Made by a program: the position numbers and the translations under genes
Assembly (NCBI RefSeq): GCF_004378255.1
Contig: NZ_SNQG01000002.1
Coordinates: forward strand, 124,001-188,000
Direction of reading: 5' to 3'
Length of the DNA: 64,000 nt
Source: Mucilaginibacter phyllosphaerae
GTDB lineage: Bacteria; Bacteroidota; Bacteroidia; Sphingobacteriales; Sphingobacteriaceae
Shown here: piece by piece, positions 1 through 8,578 of the stretch
Position numbering within the stretch: position 1 is the first letter of the stretch
How the letters are laid out: each line of letters starts with the position of its first letter
Notes under the pieces: generated by a model
Told to the model about the DNA's origin: nothing
Database searches by the model: none
The model's input: only the letters and a program-made list of their open reading frames with translations

Positions 1-668
1 ATACCTCACGCATCCGGCAGGAACTGGCTTCGCTTAAGGGTAACTATAACGGCCTGAACGACAAGTATAACACTTTGGATAAGAACTACAATGCCAGCTC
101 ATCCAAGGTAAGCCAGCTATCCACCGATTTGCAAAAACGCGAAGCCCGCCTTAAAGAAGTAGAAGAGATTTTGCGCAAGCGCGATGAGGCAACAAACGCC
201 CTGAAGGATAAGCTGCAAAAGGCCCTGCTGGGCTTTCAGCAAAGCGGTTTAACGGTAGATATCCGTAACGGTAAGGTGTATGTATCACTAACAGATAAAC
301 TGCTGTTCCCGTCGGGCAGTATAGTTATTGATGATAAGGGAAAGCAGGCGCTTAAGCAGTTAGCCGCCGTATTGAATAAAGAAGCAGATATCAATATAGC
401 CGTTGAGGGCCATACAGATAACAAAAAGATCAAAAACCTGGGCCAGATCAAAGATAACTGGGACCTGAGCGTACTACGGGCAACATCGGTAACCCGGTAC
501 CTCACCGAAACCGAGAATATCGACCCTAAAAGGCTTACCGCAACCGGCAAGGGCGAGTTCCAGCCGATTGATACGGCCAACACCCCGGAAGCACTTTCCA
601 GGAACAGGCGCATCGAGATCGTGTTGACACCTAAGCTGGATGAATTGTATAACCTGATCACCAAATAG
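1..668 (+). CDS. OmpA-family protein, 5' end outside window
   Basis: The reading frame is open to the left edge of the window, so the N-terminus is missing; a TTG at 75 is not needed as a start. The first ~65 visible residues are polar and look like a coiled coil (KDKLQKALLG and similar). They are followed by an OmpA C-terminal peptidoglycan-binding domain: the strand region with SGSIVIDDKGKQAL, the conserved EGHTDN, an LSVLRATSVTRYL helix, a GKGEFQPI loop and the closing NRRIEIVLTP. Family knowledge: this domain binds diaminopimelate in peptidoglycan and anchors envelope proteins. Inference: a periplasmic or outer-membrane-tethered structural protein. A strong terminator follows. Confidence 0.9.
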   Translation, partial: TSRIRQELASLKGNYNGLNDKYNTLDKNYNASSSKVSQLSTDLQKREARLKEVEEILRKRDEATNALKDKLQKALLGFQQSGLTVDIRNGKVYVSLTDKLLFPSGSIVIDDKGKQALKQLAAVLNKEADINIAVEGHTDNKKIKNLGQIKDNWDLSVLRATSVTRYLTETENIDPKRLTATGKGEFQPIDTANTPEALSRNRRIEIVLTPKLDELYNLITK

Positions 669-730
669 GCTGAAAACAGCACCAAAAAACGCCCTTAAAT
701 CACCAAAAAACGGCTTTGAAACGACCTTGA

Positions 731-757
731 AACCTCCGGAAAACGGAGGTTTTTTTT
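731..757 (+). terminator. Rho-independent terminator after the OmpA-family gene
   Basis: Perfect 8-bp stem AACCTCCG/CGGAGGTT with loop GAAAA, running straight into a T tract. Confidence 0.9.
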
Positions 758-805
758 ATGCCCTAATATTTCGATATTGGCGGCTGATTGACCAATGTAA
801 AACCG

Positions 806-1636
806 ATGTTAAAAATTGATACCCACCAACATTTCTGGAAATACCACCCGGTAAAAGATGCCTGGATAACCGATGATATGAAAGTGATTCAGCGCGACTT
901 TTTACCGGAACACCTGGCGCCGGTTTTAGCAGCAAATGATATTACTGGATGCGTGGCCGTGCAGGCAAACCAGTCGGAAACCGAAAATGAGTTTTTGCTG
1001 GGGCTGGCCCAGGGGCATAGCTTTATAAAAGGTGTGGTAGGCTGGGTAGATTTTAAGGCCGGTGATATAGAGGAACGCCTGCAGCATTACAGCAACGAAA
1101 AATTAATGAAGGGTTTCCGGCATGTGTTGCAGGGCGAGCCGGATGAACAGTACATGCTGAACAAAAAATTTATGCACGGCATCAGCCTGCTGGATAAATA
1201 TAACTTTAGCTACGACATACTGATAAAACCCAACCACCTGCCTTATGCCAAAACGTTTGCAGCCGCGTTGCCCAATCAGCGATTGGTGGTAGACCACCTG
1301 GCCAAGCCCTATATTAAAGATAAAATTACGGATGGCTGGAAGCAAGATATACAAGCATTAGCCGCTTACCCTAACGTATCCTGCAAGGTGTCAGGCATGC
1401 TGACCGAGGCCGACTGGCTAAACTGGCAGCCCGAAGACTTTGTGCCTTACCTGGATACCGTGTTTAACGCCTTTGGTGCAAACAGGGTGATGTATGGGTC
1501 CGACTGGCCGGTATGTAACGTAGCAGGGGGCTACAAAGGCGTGCTTGCTGCCTTGGAGGCCTATGTAAGCCGCCTAAGCCAAAACGAGCAGGAACTGTTT
1601 TGGGCTAAGAACGGGGTGGGTTTTTATGGTTTATAA
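806..1636 (+). CDS. Amidohydrolase 2 family protein (L-fucono-/L-rhamnonolactonase-like)
   Basis: A TIM-barrel metal-dependent hydrolase of about 276 residues, the usual length for this family. The N-terminal metal motif DTHQHFW is followed by LVVDHLAKP and the C-terminal MYGSDWPVCN, the hallmarks of the amidohydrolase_2 group that includes sugar lactonases and dicarboxylate decarboxylases. I chose ATG 806 because it begins MLKIDTHQHFW; an in-frame TTG at 788 would add six unsupported residues. The coding end overlaps the convergent permease gene by 13 bp. The substrate cannot be read from sequence; a sugar-lactone substrate is the likeliest reading. No rhamnose genes adjoin it directly, although the rhamnose cluster lies about 15 kb away. 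Confidence 0.85.
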   Translation: MLKIDTHQHFWKYHPVKDAWITDDMKVIQRDFLPEHLAPVLAANDITGCVAVQANQSETENEFLLGLAQGHSFIKGVVGWVDFKAGDIEERLQHYSNEKLMKGFRHVLQGEPDEQYMLNKKFMHGISLLDKYNFSYDILIKPNHLPYAKTFAAALPNQRLVVDHLAKPYIKDKITDGWKQDIQALAAYPNVSCKVSGMLTEADWLNWQPEDFVPYLDTVFNAFGANRVMYGSDWPVCNVAGGYKGVLAALEAYVSRLSQNEQELFWAKNGVGFYGL

Positions 1637-2976
1637 CCAGCCGGTTTAAAAGGCCATTCCTTGTTCATGTTTGCCTTGATGAAGTAAACTACCGTGCCCA
1701 GGGCTATGGCGCTTAAGCCGCCCAATACCATATGGAACCCGGTTGATACCAGGATGCCTATCCACATCAGGATAGCCAAAAAAATGGGGATAGGGAAGAG
1801 GGGCATTTTGTAGGGAAAAGCAGTTTCGCCCTTTTTACGGCGCAGCAGGTACAGGCCGAACGCCTGCGAGATGAACTGGATCAGTATCCGCATGGCCAGT
1901 ATGGCGCTGATCACATCACTCAGCTTAAACAGCAGGCTAAAAACAAAGGCTATCCCGCCCAAAAACAATAGCGATACATGCGGGAAGTTGCCCGTAGGGT
2001 GCAGCCGGGCAAATATCTTAAAAAAGGCGCCGTCTGCAGCAGCGGCATACGGGATGCGGCTGTAACCCAGCGTAGCCGAAAATACCGAAGAGAACGCTAC
2101 CAGCAAGATCAAACAGGTAACAATTTTAGCAGATACATGGCCGGATAGCTTTTCCATAAATTCGCTTACCACAAACTGGCTGTCCTTAGCCTGCTGCCAG
2201 GGGATAACACTCACCACGCTTACATTCATCAGCATATAAAGTATAGCAATGCCGGCGATAGATAAAAACATACTTTTTGGTATGTTTTTAGATGGGTTGA
2301 TGATCTCGCCACCCAGGTGGCATACGTTATAATAGCCTAAATAACTATAAACGCTTTTTACACTGGCAAAACCAATGGCGGCAACAAAGGCATAATTAAC
2401 GGTAAGGCCATCATTTATATGTTTAATAGGCGCCAGGAAGTTGCCATGTGCCAGCCCTCCGGCAATGATCCAGATCATGGTAAATAAAACGCCTACCCAC
2501 AGCACCATACTTATTTTGCCTATGGCTTCTATTTTACGGTAAAGCAATATTACAATGGCTATAACCACGCTGCCGCTAATCACTTTTTTAAGATCATCAG
2601 CCACCGGCACCAGATAAGAAAAGTAGGACGCAAAGCCAATAGCCGCCGATGCGATCACCAAGGGGGCTTGTATCATGGTTTGCCATACAAATAAAAAGCT
2701 CATCAGCTTGCCCGGGCCATGCTTGCCATAAGTTTCTTTCAAAAAGTTGTAAGATCCGCCGGCCATCGGGAAGGCCGCGCCCAGCTCGCTCCATACCATG
2801 GCATCAATAAAAGAAAGTAATGCACCGGCCAGCCAGGCGTATAAAAACCAGGGGCCATTCATCATGCCAATTACCATGGGCAGGGTAATAAACGGGCCGA
2901 TACCTACCATGTCGGTCATGTTGATGGCGGTGGCTTGTGCCAGGCCAAGGCGTCTTGCTAATGTTGTTTCAGCCAT
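1624..2976 (-). CDS. APC-superfamily amino acid permease
   Basis: 450 residues with about twelve hydrophobic segments. The N-terminus carries the APC signature: a short cytoplasmic lead, then a first helix broken by GIGPF. Helix 2 is followed by AFPMAGGSYNFLKETYG, matching the conserved loop of amino acid/polyamine antiporters. Inner-membrane secondary transporter; substrate not determined. The gene runs convergently into the amidohydrolase, overlapping its end by 13 bp, so the two are not an operon. The start ATG precedes AETTLARRLGL, a typical cytoplasmic start. Confidence 0.88.
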   Translation of the reverse strand: MAETTLARRLGLAQATAINMTDMVGIGPFITLPMVIGMMNGPWFLYAWLAGALLSFIDAMVWSELGAAFPMAGGSYNFLKETYGKHGPGKLMSFLFVWQTMIQAPLVIASAAIGFASYFSYLVPVADDLKKVISGSVVIAIVILLYRKIEAIGKISMVLWVGVLFTMIWIIAGGLAHGNFLAPIKHINDGLTVNYAFVAAIGFASVKSVYSYLGYYNVCHLGGEIINPSKNIPKSMFLSIAGIAILYMLMNVSVVSVIPWQQAKDSQFVVSEFMEKLSGHVSAKIVTCLILLVAFSSVFSATLGYSRIPYAAAADGAFFKIFARLHPTGNFPHVSLLFLGGIAFVFSLLFKLSDVISAILAMRILIQFISQAFGLYLLRRKKGETAFPYKMPLFPIPIFLAILMWIGILVSTGFHMVLGGLSAIALGTVVYFIKANMNKEWPFKPAGYKP

Positions 2977-3285
2977 GCAGGTGTTTGGGGAGCAAAATAT
3001 AAACCGGTTAACATCTACAAAAATAACTTTAAGCAGTACAGGGCAAAATTTATTGGGTCAGCCGTTTGTAATCAGTTAGCGGTTTAATCGGCACATATAG
3101 CATGTTTACCGGCACATTATTAATTTTACTGTTACAAAAGGTGTATTTTGCGCGTACATGGCCTGTAATGGCAGTTAACTAAGCCAGCAAGTGTAAAAAC
3201 CTTGTTTCTTAACAAAAATTAACACTTCAGGCATTAAATTTTCATCAAATTAGTCCCGGTTTTACACGCATCACCTTTCATAAAA
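2977..3285. other. Divergent intergenic region, 309 bp
   Basis: Lies between the leftward permease and the rightward NHL lipoprotein gene, so it must hold both promoters. I see no RNA gene and no ORF here. A TATTTTG near 3146 loosely resembles the Bacteroidota -7 element TAnnTTTG but is one base short, so I do not call it a promoter. Confidence 0.6.
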
Positions 3286-4632
3286 ATGAAAAAAACACTT
3301 ACCCCGCTTTATTTATTGCTTTTAACCCTGGTTGTTACCTTTAGTGCTTGCACAAAAAACAGCAATGTAGCTAACGAATTACCCGTTTTGGTTACCAATA
3401 ACTTAGTTACCGAAGCATCGGGCACCAGCGCCTATACCGGTGGCATCATTACTAATACCGCAGCAAACTTTATAGAGTATGGCGTATGCTACAGCACAGC
3501 TAACCCAGCACCTACCATTAGTGATGCCAAAACGCAGGAGAAGATACGCCTGTTATCTTTTAACAGCCACCTTACCGGGCTTACCCCCAATACCACCTAT
3601 TACGTACGGGCGTATGCCACCAATGCTACAGGCACAGGTTACGGCGATGTGATACAGTTTAAAACAGGCGATGGTACTACGGTGTACGGCACAGTTAGCA
3701 CTTTTGCCGGTAACGGCGCCGGCTATGTAAACGGTACCGGTACAGCCGCTTTATTTAACCACCCTACATCGGTAACTGCCGATGCTGCGGGTAATGTTTA
3801 TGTTTCTGATGCCTTTAATTCGGTTATCCGTAAAATTACGCCTGATGGCATCACTACAACCGTTGCCGGCAACGGCACACTGGGTTATACAGACGGGCCC
3901 GCCGCGTCGGCACAGTTTTATGCACCGGCAGGTTTGGCTGTAGATGCCGCCGGGAATATTTTTGTAGCAGATATGGGCAATAACCTTATCCGCAAGATCA
4001 GCACGGCAGGCGTAGTAAGTACGGTTGCAGGCAATGGTTCTGCAGGTTATGCTAACGGAACAGGCGCCGCCGCAACATTCAGTTCGCCTGCGGGTATCGC
4101 GCTGGATGCCCAGGGAGATTTGATTGTGGCCGATATGAGCAATAACATCATCCGCAGGGTTACCCAGGCCGGTGTTGTTACCACCATTGCCGGCAGCCGC
4201 AGCGCAGGCTATCTCAACGCACTGGGTACCAGCGCCGCGTTTAACAAACCCAGCAGCATTGCAATTGATGCAACCGGTAATATGTACGTTACCGAGGCCG
4301 CCAATAACGCCATCCGTAAAATTGATAACACCTCTTTGGTAACCACCTTTGCCGGCGGGCTGGATTCTATTGCGCTTGCCATAGGTAAGCCGCAGGCCAT
4401 AACCATTGATGCCGCCAACAACTTTTTTATTGCCGATGCCAATAGCCGGATACTGAAGATAAGCAAGGATAAGGTACTGACCGTGTTTGCCGGTAAAAGC
4501 GGCACAACAGGCACCGCCGACGGCGATGGCAGCATGGCTTTGTTTAACGACCCGCGCGGGATAGTGGCCGATAAGCAGGGCAATATTTATGTTGCCGATT
4601 ATAATAACCACCGCATCCGTAAGCTGAGGTAA
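3286..4632 (+). CDS. NHL-repeat beta-propeller lipoprotein
   Basis: Begins with a lipoprotein signal peptide (MKKTLTPLYLLLLTLVV then FSAC lipobox, Cys at about 22). Residues about 30-125 resemble a fibronectin type III/IPT-like module ending YYVRAYATNATGTGYGD. From about 130 to the end come at least five NHL-type repeats, each with a FAGNGxxGYxNG motif, an F-x-x-P-x-x-[IV] strand, DAxGNxYVxD and an [IV]RK[IV] strand. The final repeat ends NHRIRKLR at the C-terminus, so the propeller closes at the stop codon. Predicted to sit on the outer or inner membrane facing outward or into the periplasm. NHL propellers usually act as protein-, RNA- or glycan-binding scaffolds; no catalytic residues can be assigned. 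The repetitive coding DNA produces long antisense ORFs, which I regard as shadows. Confidence 0.85.
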   Translation: MKKTLTPLYLLLLTLVVTFSACTKNSNVANELPVLVTNNLVTEASGTSAYTGGIITNTAANFIEYGVCYSTANPAPTISDAKTQEKIRLLSFNSHLTGLTPNTTYYVRAYATNATGTGYGDVIQFKTGDGTTVYGTVSTFAGNGAGYVNGTGTAALFNHPTSVTADAAGNVYVSDAFNSVIRKITPDGITTTVAGNGTLGYTDGPAASAQFYAPAGLAVDAAGNIFVADMGNNLIRKISTAGVVSTVAGNGSAGYANGTGAAATFSSPAGIALDAQGDLIVADMSNNIIRRVTQAGVVTTIAGSRSAGYLNALGTSAAFNKPSSIAIDATGNMYVTEAANNAIRKIDNTSLVTTFAGGLDSIALAIGKPQAITIDAANNFFIADANSRILKISKDKVLTVFAGKSGTTGTADGDGSMALFNDPRGIVADKQGNIYVADYNNHRIRKLR

Positions 4633-4652
4633 GATCTTGAAGTTTTTTTAGA

Positions 4653-4680
4653 AAGCCACCCCAAAAAGGTGGCTTTTTTT
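4653..4680 (+). terminator. Rho-independent terminator after the NHL lipoprotein gene
   Basis: AAGCCACC / GGTGGCTT stem with loop CCAAAAA-like and a run of seven T. Confidence 0.88.
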
Positions 4681-4812
4681 AATTTAAGATTAATAAATTT
4701 AAGAGTGTATGTTTTTTTGACCACGTGATTTTACGTGATTTTAAAATAGTTTGCTTTAAAAGTTGTAGTATGCTTTTTTAATGGATAGCTTTAGAGATAC
4801 TACTGTTAACCT

Positions 4813-6399
4813 ATGGACCTATTCTCTAAACTCCCCAACTCGGATGCAGCTTTGGTTGCGCTTATAAAACTCATTAACCCGCAAATTAAAGCCGCAGAAA
4901 TTACAGATGAACTAAGCACGCATCCCGATTACCCTAACCTGATAGCCTTAAGCGATGTGCTGAACAACTTTGGCATAGAGGCCGGCGCTTACCGTATAGA
5001 AAATGCCGAGCTGCCGGATGTGCCCTGCCCGTTTATAGCGCACACCCACAAAAGCGGCAGCGAATTTATAGTGGTTACCGCTTTTGCCAATAACACGTTT
5101 ACCTTTACCGATAATAACAAGCGGCAGCAGGTTAAGCTGGACAACTTTGTGCGAATGTTTGCCGGCGTTGTACTGGTGCCCGATACAAGCAGCGCAAATG
5201 CCGCCGTGCCGCAAACAGCATCCAAGTTCTCGTTAGATGATATCCGCTACCCGGCAGGGATAGGCTTGCTGCTTTTTGCCCTGGTTGCCGGTACCTTGTT
5301 TTATTCATCCGTTTTTATTGGCTGGGCTTTTGCTTTGGCTGCATTATTTAAAACCGCCGGGCTGGCGGTATCTGTATTGTTACTGGTACAAAGTATAGAT
5401 AAAAATAACCCCTTTGTGCAAACCCTTTGCGGGGGCGGCGGCAAAACCAATTGTAATGCCATCTTGTCGTCTAAAGCGGCAAACGTTTTTGAGGGACTAA
5501 CCTGGAGTGACGTTGGCTTTTTTTATTTTGCCGGTACCTGGCTGGCGCTGCTGTTTGGCGGCGGCAGCACGGCCATGCTGCAAACGCTCGCTATCTTAAA
5601 TATAGTTAGTTTGCCCTATACGGTGTACTCTGTTTACTATCAGGCACGTGTTGCCAAACAGTGGTGCGTTTTCTGCTGCGCAGTGCAGGCCCTGCTCTGG
5701 CTGGAGTTTATCCCCCTGGTAAGTAGCCTTAGCCAGCCGTTTGCAGGGTTAAGCAGTGGCAGATTGATAAGCCTGCTGATTTGCCTGGCCCTGCCTGTAG
5801 CCGCATGGCTGTTACTTAAGCCCCTGCTGCTAAAGGCGCAGCAGGCACTAACCCTGAAGGGGCAGCTGCAAAAATTTAAGTATAACAGCGAATTGTTTAA
5901 CTCCGTACTTAAAGAGCAGCCCAAGTATGCCAACCCGGCACCCGGCTGGAGCATTGTACTGGGCAACCCCGATGCCGAAAACGTAATTACCATGGTAAGC
6001 AACCCTTATTGCCCGCCATGTTCTAAAACCCACAACCTGCTGGATGACTGGCTGAACCACAACACCGAACTACAGGCAAGGATTGTATTTACGGCCGACA
6101 ATACCGAGGGCGACATAAAAACACCGGTTGTGCGGCATTTGATGGCGCTAAACCGGCATGCCGATAAGGCCACCGTAAAAAAGGCCCTGCACGATTGGTA
6201 TAACCAAACCCAAAAAAGCTACACCGCCTGGGCTAAAGCCTACCCCGTAGAACTGGACGAAGCCGGTTTTACCCAGCTGGACAAGCAGAAAGACTGGTGC
6301 CAGCTGGCCGAAGTAAAAGCCACGCCCACCCTGCTGATAAACGGTTACCGTTTACCAGATGCCTACCAAATAAAAGATATTAAGTATATGCTGGGCTAA
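4813..6399 (+). CDS. C39-like / VKOR / thioredoxin fusion, disulfide-forming membrane protein
   Basis: Three parts in 528 residues. Residues 1-125 resemble a C39 peptidase fold (HPDYPNLIALSDVLNNFGIE, then IAHTHK and a TDNNKR turn), but the catalytic Cys-containing DCG motif is absent, so this domain looks inactive. Residues about 140-345 are membrane helices of the vitamin K epoxide reductase family, with the outer Cys pair in TLCGGGGKTNC (about 206/215) and the redox CxxC in QWCVFCC (about 284-288). Residues about 355-528 are a thioredoxin/DsbA-like domain with CPPC near 400 and a cis-Pro loop ATPTLL. Known VKOR-Trx fusions oxidise cysteine pairs outside the cytoplasm and pass electrons to quinone. 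Here the gene starts a cluster with Cys-rich exported peptides, so I infer it makes or isomerises their disulfides. The last 11 codons are duplicated downstream at 8133. Confidence 0.88.
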   Translation: MDLFSKLPNSDAALVALIKLINPQIKAAEITDELSTHPDYPNLIALSDVLNNFGIEAGAYRIENAELPDVPCPFIAHTHKSGSEFIVVTAFANNTFTFTDNNKRQQVKLDNFVRMFAGVVLVPDTSSANAAVPQTASKFSLDDIRYPAGIGLLLFALVAGTLFYSSVFIGWAFALAALFKTAGLAVSVLLLVQSIDKNNPFVQTLCGGGGKTNCNAILSSKAANVFEGLTWSDVGFFYFAGTWLALLFGGGSTAMLQTLAILNIVSLPYTVYSVYYQARVAKQWCVFCCAVQALLWLEFIPLVSSLSQPFAGLSSGRLISLLICLALPVAAWLLLKPLLLKAQQALTLKGQLQKFKYNSELFNSVLKEQPKYANPAPGWSIVLGNPDAENVITMVSNPYCPPCSKTHNLLDDWLNHNTELQARIVFTADNTEGDIKTPVVRHLMALNRHADKATVKKALHDWYNQTQKSYTAWAKAYPVELDEAGFTQLDKQKDWCQLAEVKATPTLLINGYRLPDAYQIKDIKYMLG

Positions 6400-6576
6400 C
6401 AGCAATAAAAGAAACTTCTCGCGAAAGTAAGGGAGCATGCACTTATATACATGCAGCCTAAATTACCGGGGCGTGGTACCGGCAAAAATAAACAATTATT
6501 TAATTATTTATTTTATGTCAAAGTTTAACAAACTCAGCAGGGCTGAGATGAAGAATGTTTTGGGTGGGAATGCACC
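6363..6576 (+). repeat. Direct repeat copy 1: fusion-gene tail, spacer and peptide leader
   Basis: Covers the last 11 codons plus stop of the C39-like/VKOR gene, the ~115-bp spacer and the leader codons of precursor 1. Nearly identical to 8133-8338; the copies differ by a few substitutions and an 8-bp indel in the A+T-rich stretch just before the ATG. Identity stops right after the Asn-Ala-Pro codons that follow the GG cleavage site. Confidence 0.92.
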
Positions 6577-6748
6577 AATTGATGGTGAAGATTGCTCTAC
6601 AAGTTGCTCATGTCCAGGAGGTACGTCGGTCACAGCGAAATTAAAGAATTGCGCAAAAAATACATGTTCAATAAATGATGGTGTTACATGCACAATTGAT
6701 GGCAAAGTTACGAGCAAAACATGCCAGAACGTTTGCCCAACATCTTAA
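6515..6748 (+). CDS. Double-glycine-leader Cys-rich peptide precursor 1
   Basis: 77 residues. The leader MSKFNKLSRAEMKNVLGG (residues 1-18) fits the GG-leader consensus recognised by C39 peptidase transporters: hydrophobic residues at spaced positions, Glu at about -8, and GG at -2/-1. Cleavage would release a 59-residue core with eight cysteines (27, 31, 33, 46, 51, 59, 70, 74), an even number that could form four disulfides. The core is rich in Ser, Thr, Asn and Lys and has no known bacteriocin motif that I recognise. An in-frame ATG at 6437 would add 26 residues upstream, but the leader fits GG peptides only when started at 6515, and the second precursor starts at the equivalent ATG. Likely exported by the C39 ABC transporter at 9769. 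Function (bacteriocin, signal or other) unknown. Confidence 0.85.
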   Translation: MSKFNKLSRAEMKNVLGGNAPIDGEDCSTSCSCPGGTSVTAKLKNCAKNTCSINDGVTCTIDGKVTSKTCQNVCPTS

Positions 6749-6752
6749 CTGC

Positions 6753-6787
6753 AAAGCCTCACATCTGTATAAAGATGTGAGGCTTTT
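6753..6787 (+). terminator. Strong hairpin between precursor 1 and the first TlpA gene
   Basis: Perfect 14-bp stem (AAAGCCTCACATCT with AGATGTGAGGCTTT), 6-nt loop, ending in TTTT. It lies 4 bp after the precursor stop and ends 14 bp before the next gene, so it may act as a partial terminator giving more precursor than TlpA transcript. Confidence 0.85.
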
Positions 6788-6801
6788 AATGTGTATGTGA
6801 A

Positions 6802-8109
6802 ATGAAGATTTTAAAGAATTTTATTTTGTATTGTGCGCTGTGTTTAAATTTTGTAGCCAGTAACGTTCTTGCACAAAACATCAATATAAATATTGCCAAC
6901 ACTTCAGGTTTTGGGTCTATGCAAATGCCAACAGATAGGGTACCTGATTCAGTAATAATTAATGTACCCGATCCAAAAAGATTTTCTGATTGGAGTTTGC
7001 GCCGAATGCCTTATTACAAAAGCCAGGCAAGGTTTGAGAACGTGAAAAGCGATGCCGGGTCACAAAGAAATTATAAAGATTTTGTACAGAGATATGATGT
7101 TGATACTACTTACCTGATCAGTCAAAAAATTGTTAGCAACTATATTTATTTGCTAACCGGAATAGATAGTGCCGGGAAAAAGCACGTTATTATAGATACC
7201 AATAATGACCATGACCTTAACAACGAACAGGAATACGTTTTCGATCCTAAAACTTTTAAACAAACGTTGCCTGTCATACAATCTTGGGTTAGTTACTACG
7301 ATGGAAGAATAATTAGGTGGGGCAAGGTATTACTGCAGATAGATCCATATAATCTTACTTATGACGATGATCATTACAAATCAGCAGTTGAAAAACAGCT
7401 TGATATCAGCCTAAATGTTTTAACATATAACAAAGCTGGATATTTTACCATCGGCAGGCAGCTTTATAAAATATCGCTGATTAATTATGATGGAATGCAT
7501 CCAAAAACGCCATATAACATAAATATACAAAAGCTGCCTTTTGATAAAAAGAACAACAACGAGTATTATTATAAAAGCATTGATACGATAGGAGTAGCAG
7601 CAGATTTATATCAGGTGAAAGATATGACCGGAAATAAATTAGCACTGGTTTACATAGGTAAAAGTAACGGCAGTGGGGCAGAAACCGGTACAATGGCACC
7701 TGATATTGTATCAAAAGATATTCGTTCAAATTCGGATTTTAAATTAGGTGACGAAAAAGGAAAGTACATTTTGCTTGACTTTTGGGGTTCCTGGTGCAGG
7801 CCATGTATCAAACTGATCCCGGAATTAAGGAAGCTTAATAAAACGTATCAGGATAAGATCAAATTTGTAAGTATTGCTTATGATAAAGTAAAGGATAAAG
7901 GCAAGCTGTTAAAATTAATTGAAGATAATGAGATGCACTGGCTACAATTGCTGGATAACAGGGAAGTTAAAAACGGAATAATAGATCAATTTAAGGTAAA
8001 CGAATTTCCTACAAGTATTTTAATAGACCCAAAGGGTAAAGTAGTTTACAGGGGAATAGGTGAAAAAGGCTTAACAGGTGCAATTGATTTTTTTAAGAAT
8101 AAGAAATAA
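6802..8109 (+). CDS. Secreted TlpA-family thioredoxin-like protein 1
   Basis: 435 residues with an N-terminal signal peptide ending near VLAQ. Residues about 30-300 show no domain that I recognise; they contain a D-rich segment DTNNDHDLNNEQEY that could be a small Ca-binding or structural loop. Residues about 305-435 are a TlpA/ResA-type thioredoxin fold with the redox motif FWGSWCRPC (around residue 330) and the cis-Pro strand EFPTSILIDPKGKVVYRG. Known TlpA proteins are periplasmic reductases or isomerases of disulfides. It follows precursor 1 after a hairpin, so a role in maturing that peptide, or in protection from it, is an inference. The coding DNA is clearly more A+T-rich than the flanking fusion and exporter genes. 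Confidence 0.85.
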   Translation: MKILKNFILYCALCLNFVASNVLAQNININIANTSGFGSMQMPTDRVPDSVIINVPDPKRFSDWSLRRMPYYKSQARFENVKSDAGSQRNYKDFVQRYDVDTTYLISQKIVSNYIYLLTGIDSAGKKHVIIDTNNDHDLNNEQEYVFDPKTFKQTLPVIQSWVSYYDGRIIRWGKVLLQIDPYNLTYDDDHYKSAVEKQLDISLNVLTYNKAGYFTIGRQLYKISLINYDGMHPKTPYNINIQKLPFDKKNNNEYYYKSIDTIGVAADLYQVKDMTGNKLALVYIGKSNGSGAETGTMAPDIVSKDIRSNSDFKLGDEKGKYILLDFWGSWCRPCIKLIPELRKLNKTYQDKIKFVSIAYDKVKDKGKLLKLIEDNEMHWLQLLDNREVKNGIIDQFKVNEFPTSILIDPKGKVVYRGIGEKGLTGAIDFFKNKK

Positions 8110-8132
8110 TACTTCAAAAACGCATTTATAAT

Positions 8133-8338
8133 CTACCAAATAAAAGATATTAAGTATATGCTGGGCTAACAGCAATAAAAGAAATTTCTCGCGAAAGTAA
8201 AGAAGCATGCACTTATATACATGCAGCCTAAATTGCCGGGGCGTGGTACCGGCAAAATTAAACAATTATTTATTTTATGTCAAAGTTTAACAAACTCAGC
8301 AGGGCTGAGATGAAGAATGTTTTGGGTGGGAATGCACC
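8133..8338 (+). repeat. Direct repeat copy 2: fusion-gene tail remnant, spacer and leader
   Basis: Repeats 6363-6576, including 11 codons of the upstream fusion gene and its stop (…YQIKDIKYMLG*), which are non-functional here because the rest of that gene is absent. Proof that the second precursor unit arose by duplication or cassette insertion rather than independent acquisition. Confidence 0.92.
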
Positions 8339-8537
8339 TTTGCCCGGAGGTGGGTCAGGTGGTTGTGCAAATAGTTCTTGTAGTGTTTTTGATGAAGTTA
8401 CCGGAATTACTACAAATGGTCGTTGTGCAGTAGATGTTCAGTCATCAGGTTCTACAACAACCTTTATTTGTTATTGTAATGCCGTAAACTCTGGCGTCAA
8501 AGTAAATACAAGCGGTAAAAGCCATTGTAATATTTAG
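8277..8537 (+). CDS. Double-glycine-leader Cys-rich peptide precursor 2
   Basis: 86 residues with a leader identical to precursor 1 through residue 21, cut predicted after Gly18. The 68-residue core is unrelated to core 1: a Gly-rich start (LPGGGSGG), then six cysteines (30, 35, 50, 65, 67, 84), enough for three disulfides. Identical leader plus divergent core is what one expects for paralogous substrates of one exporter. It is preceded by the duplicated spacer and followed by its own hairpin and its own TlpA gene. No toxin family recognised. Confidence 0.84.
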   Translation: MSKFNKLSRAEMKNVLGGNAPLPGGGSGGCANSSCSVFDEVTGITTNGRCAVDVQSSGSTTTFICYCNAVNSGVKVNTSGKSHCNI

Positions 8538-8543
8538 TTGGAT

Positions 8544-8565
8544 TGGGGCCTTTAGTTAGGCCCCA
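8544..8565 (+). terminator. Hairpin between precursor 2 and the second TlpA gene
   Basis: TGGGGCC / GGCCCCA stem with an 8-nt loop, located 6 bp after the precursor stop and 13 bp before the next start. No T run follows, so it may be an attenuator or an RNA-stabilising 3' stem rather than a full terminator. Confidence 0.6.
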
Positions 8566-8578
8566 TTAATTATAATAA

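Noticed and set aside
788..805. TTG start for the amidohydrolase
   Set aside because: Extra residues unsupported; ATG 806 gives the expected DTHQHFW start.
3751..4611. 286-residue antisense ORF
   Set aside because: Mirrors the NHL repeats of the + strand gene, is Cys- and Gly-rich without a domain, and has no independent start context.
6437..6514. Extended N-terminus of precursor 1
   Set aside because: The extension falls in the duplicated non-coding spacer, and copy 2 starts at the inner ATG.
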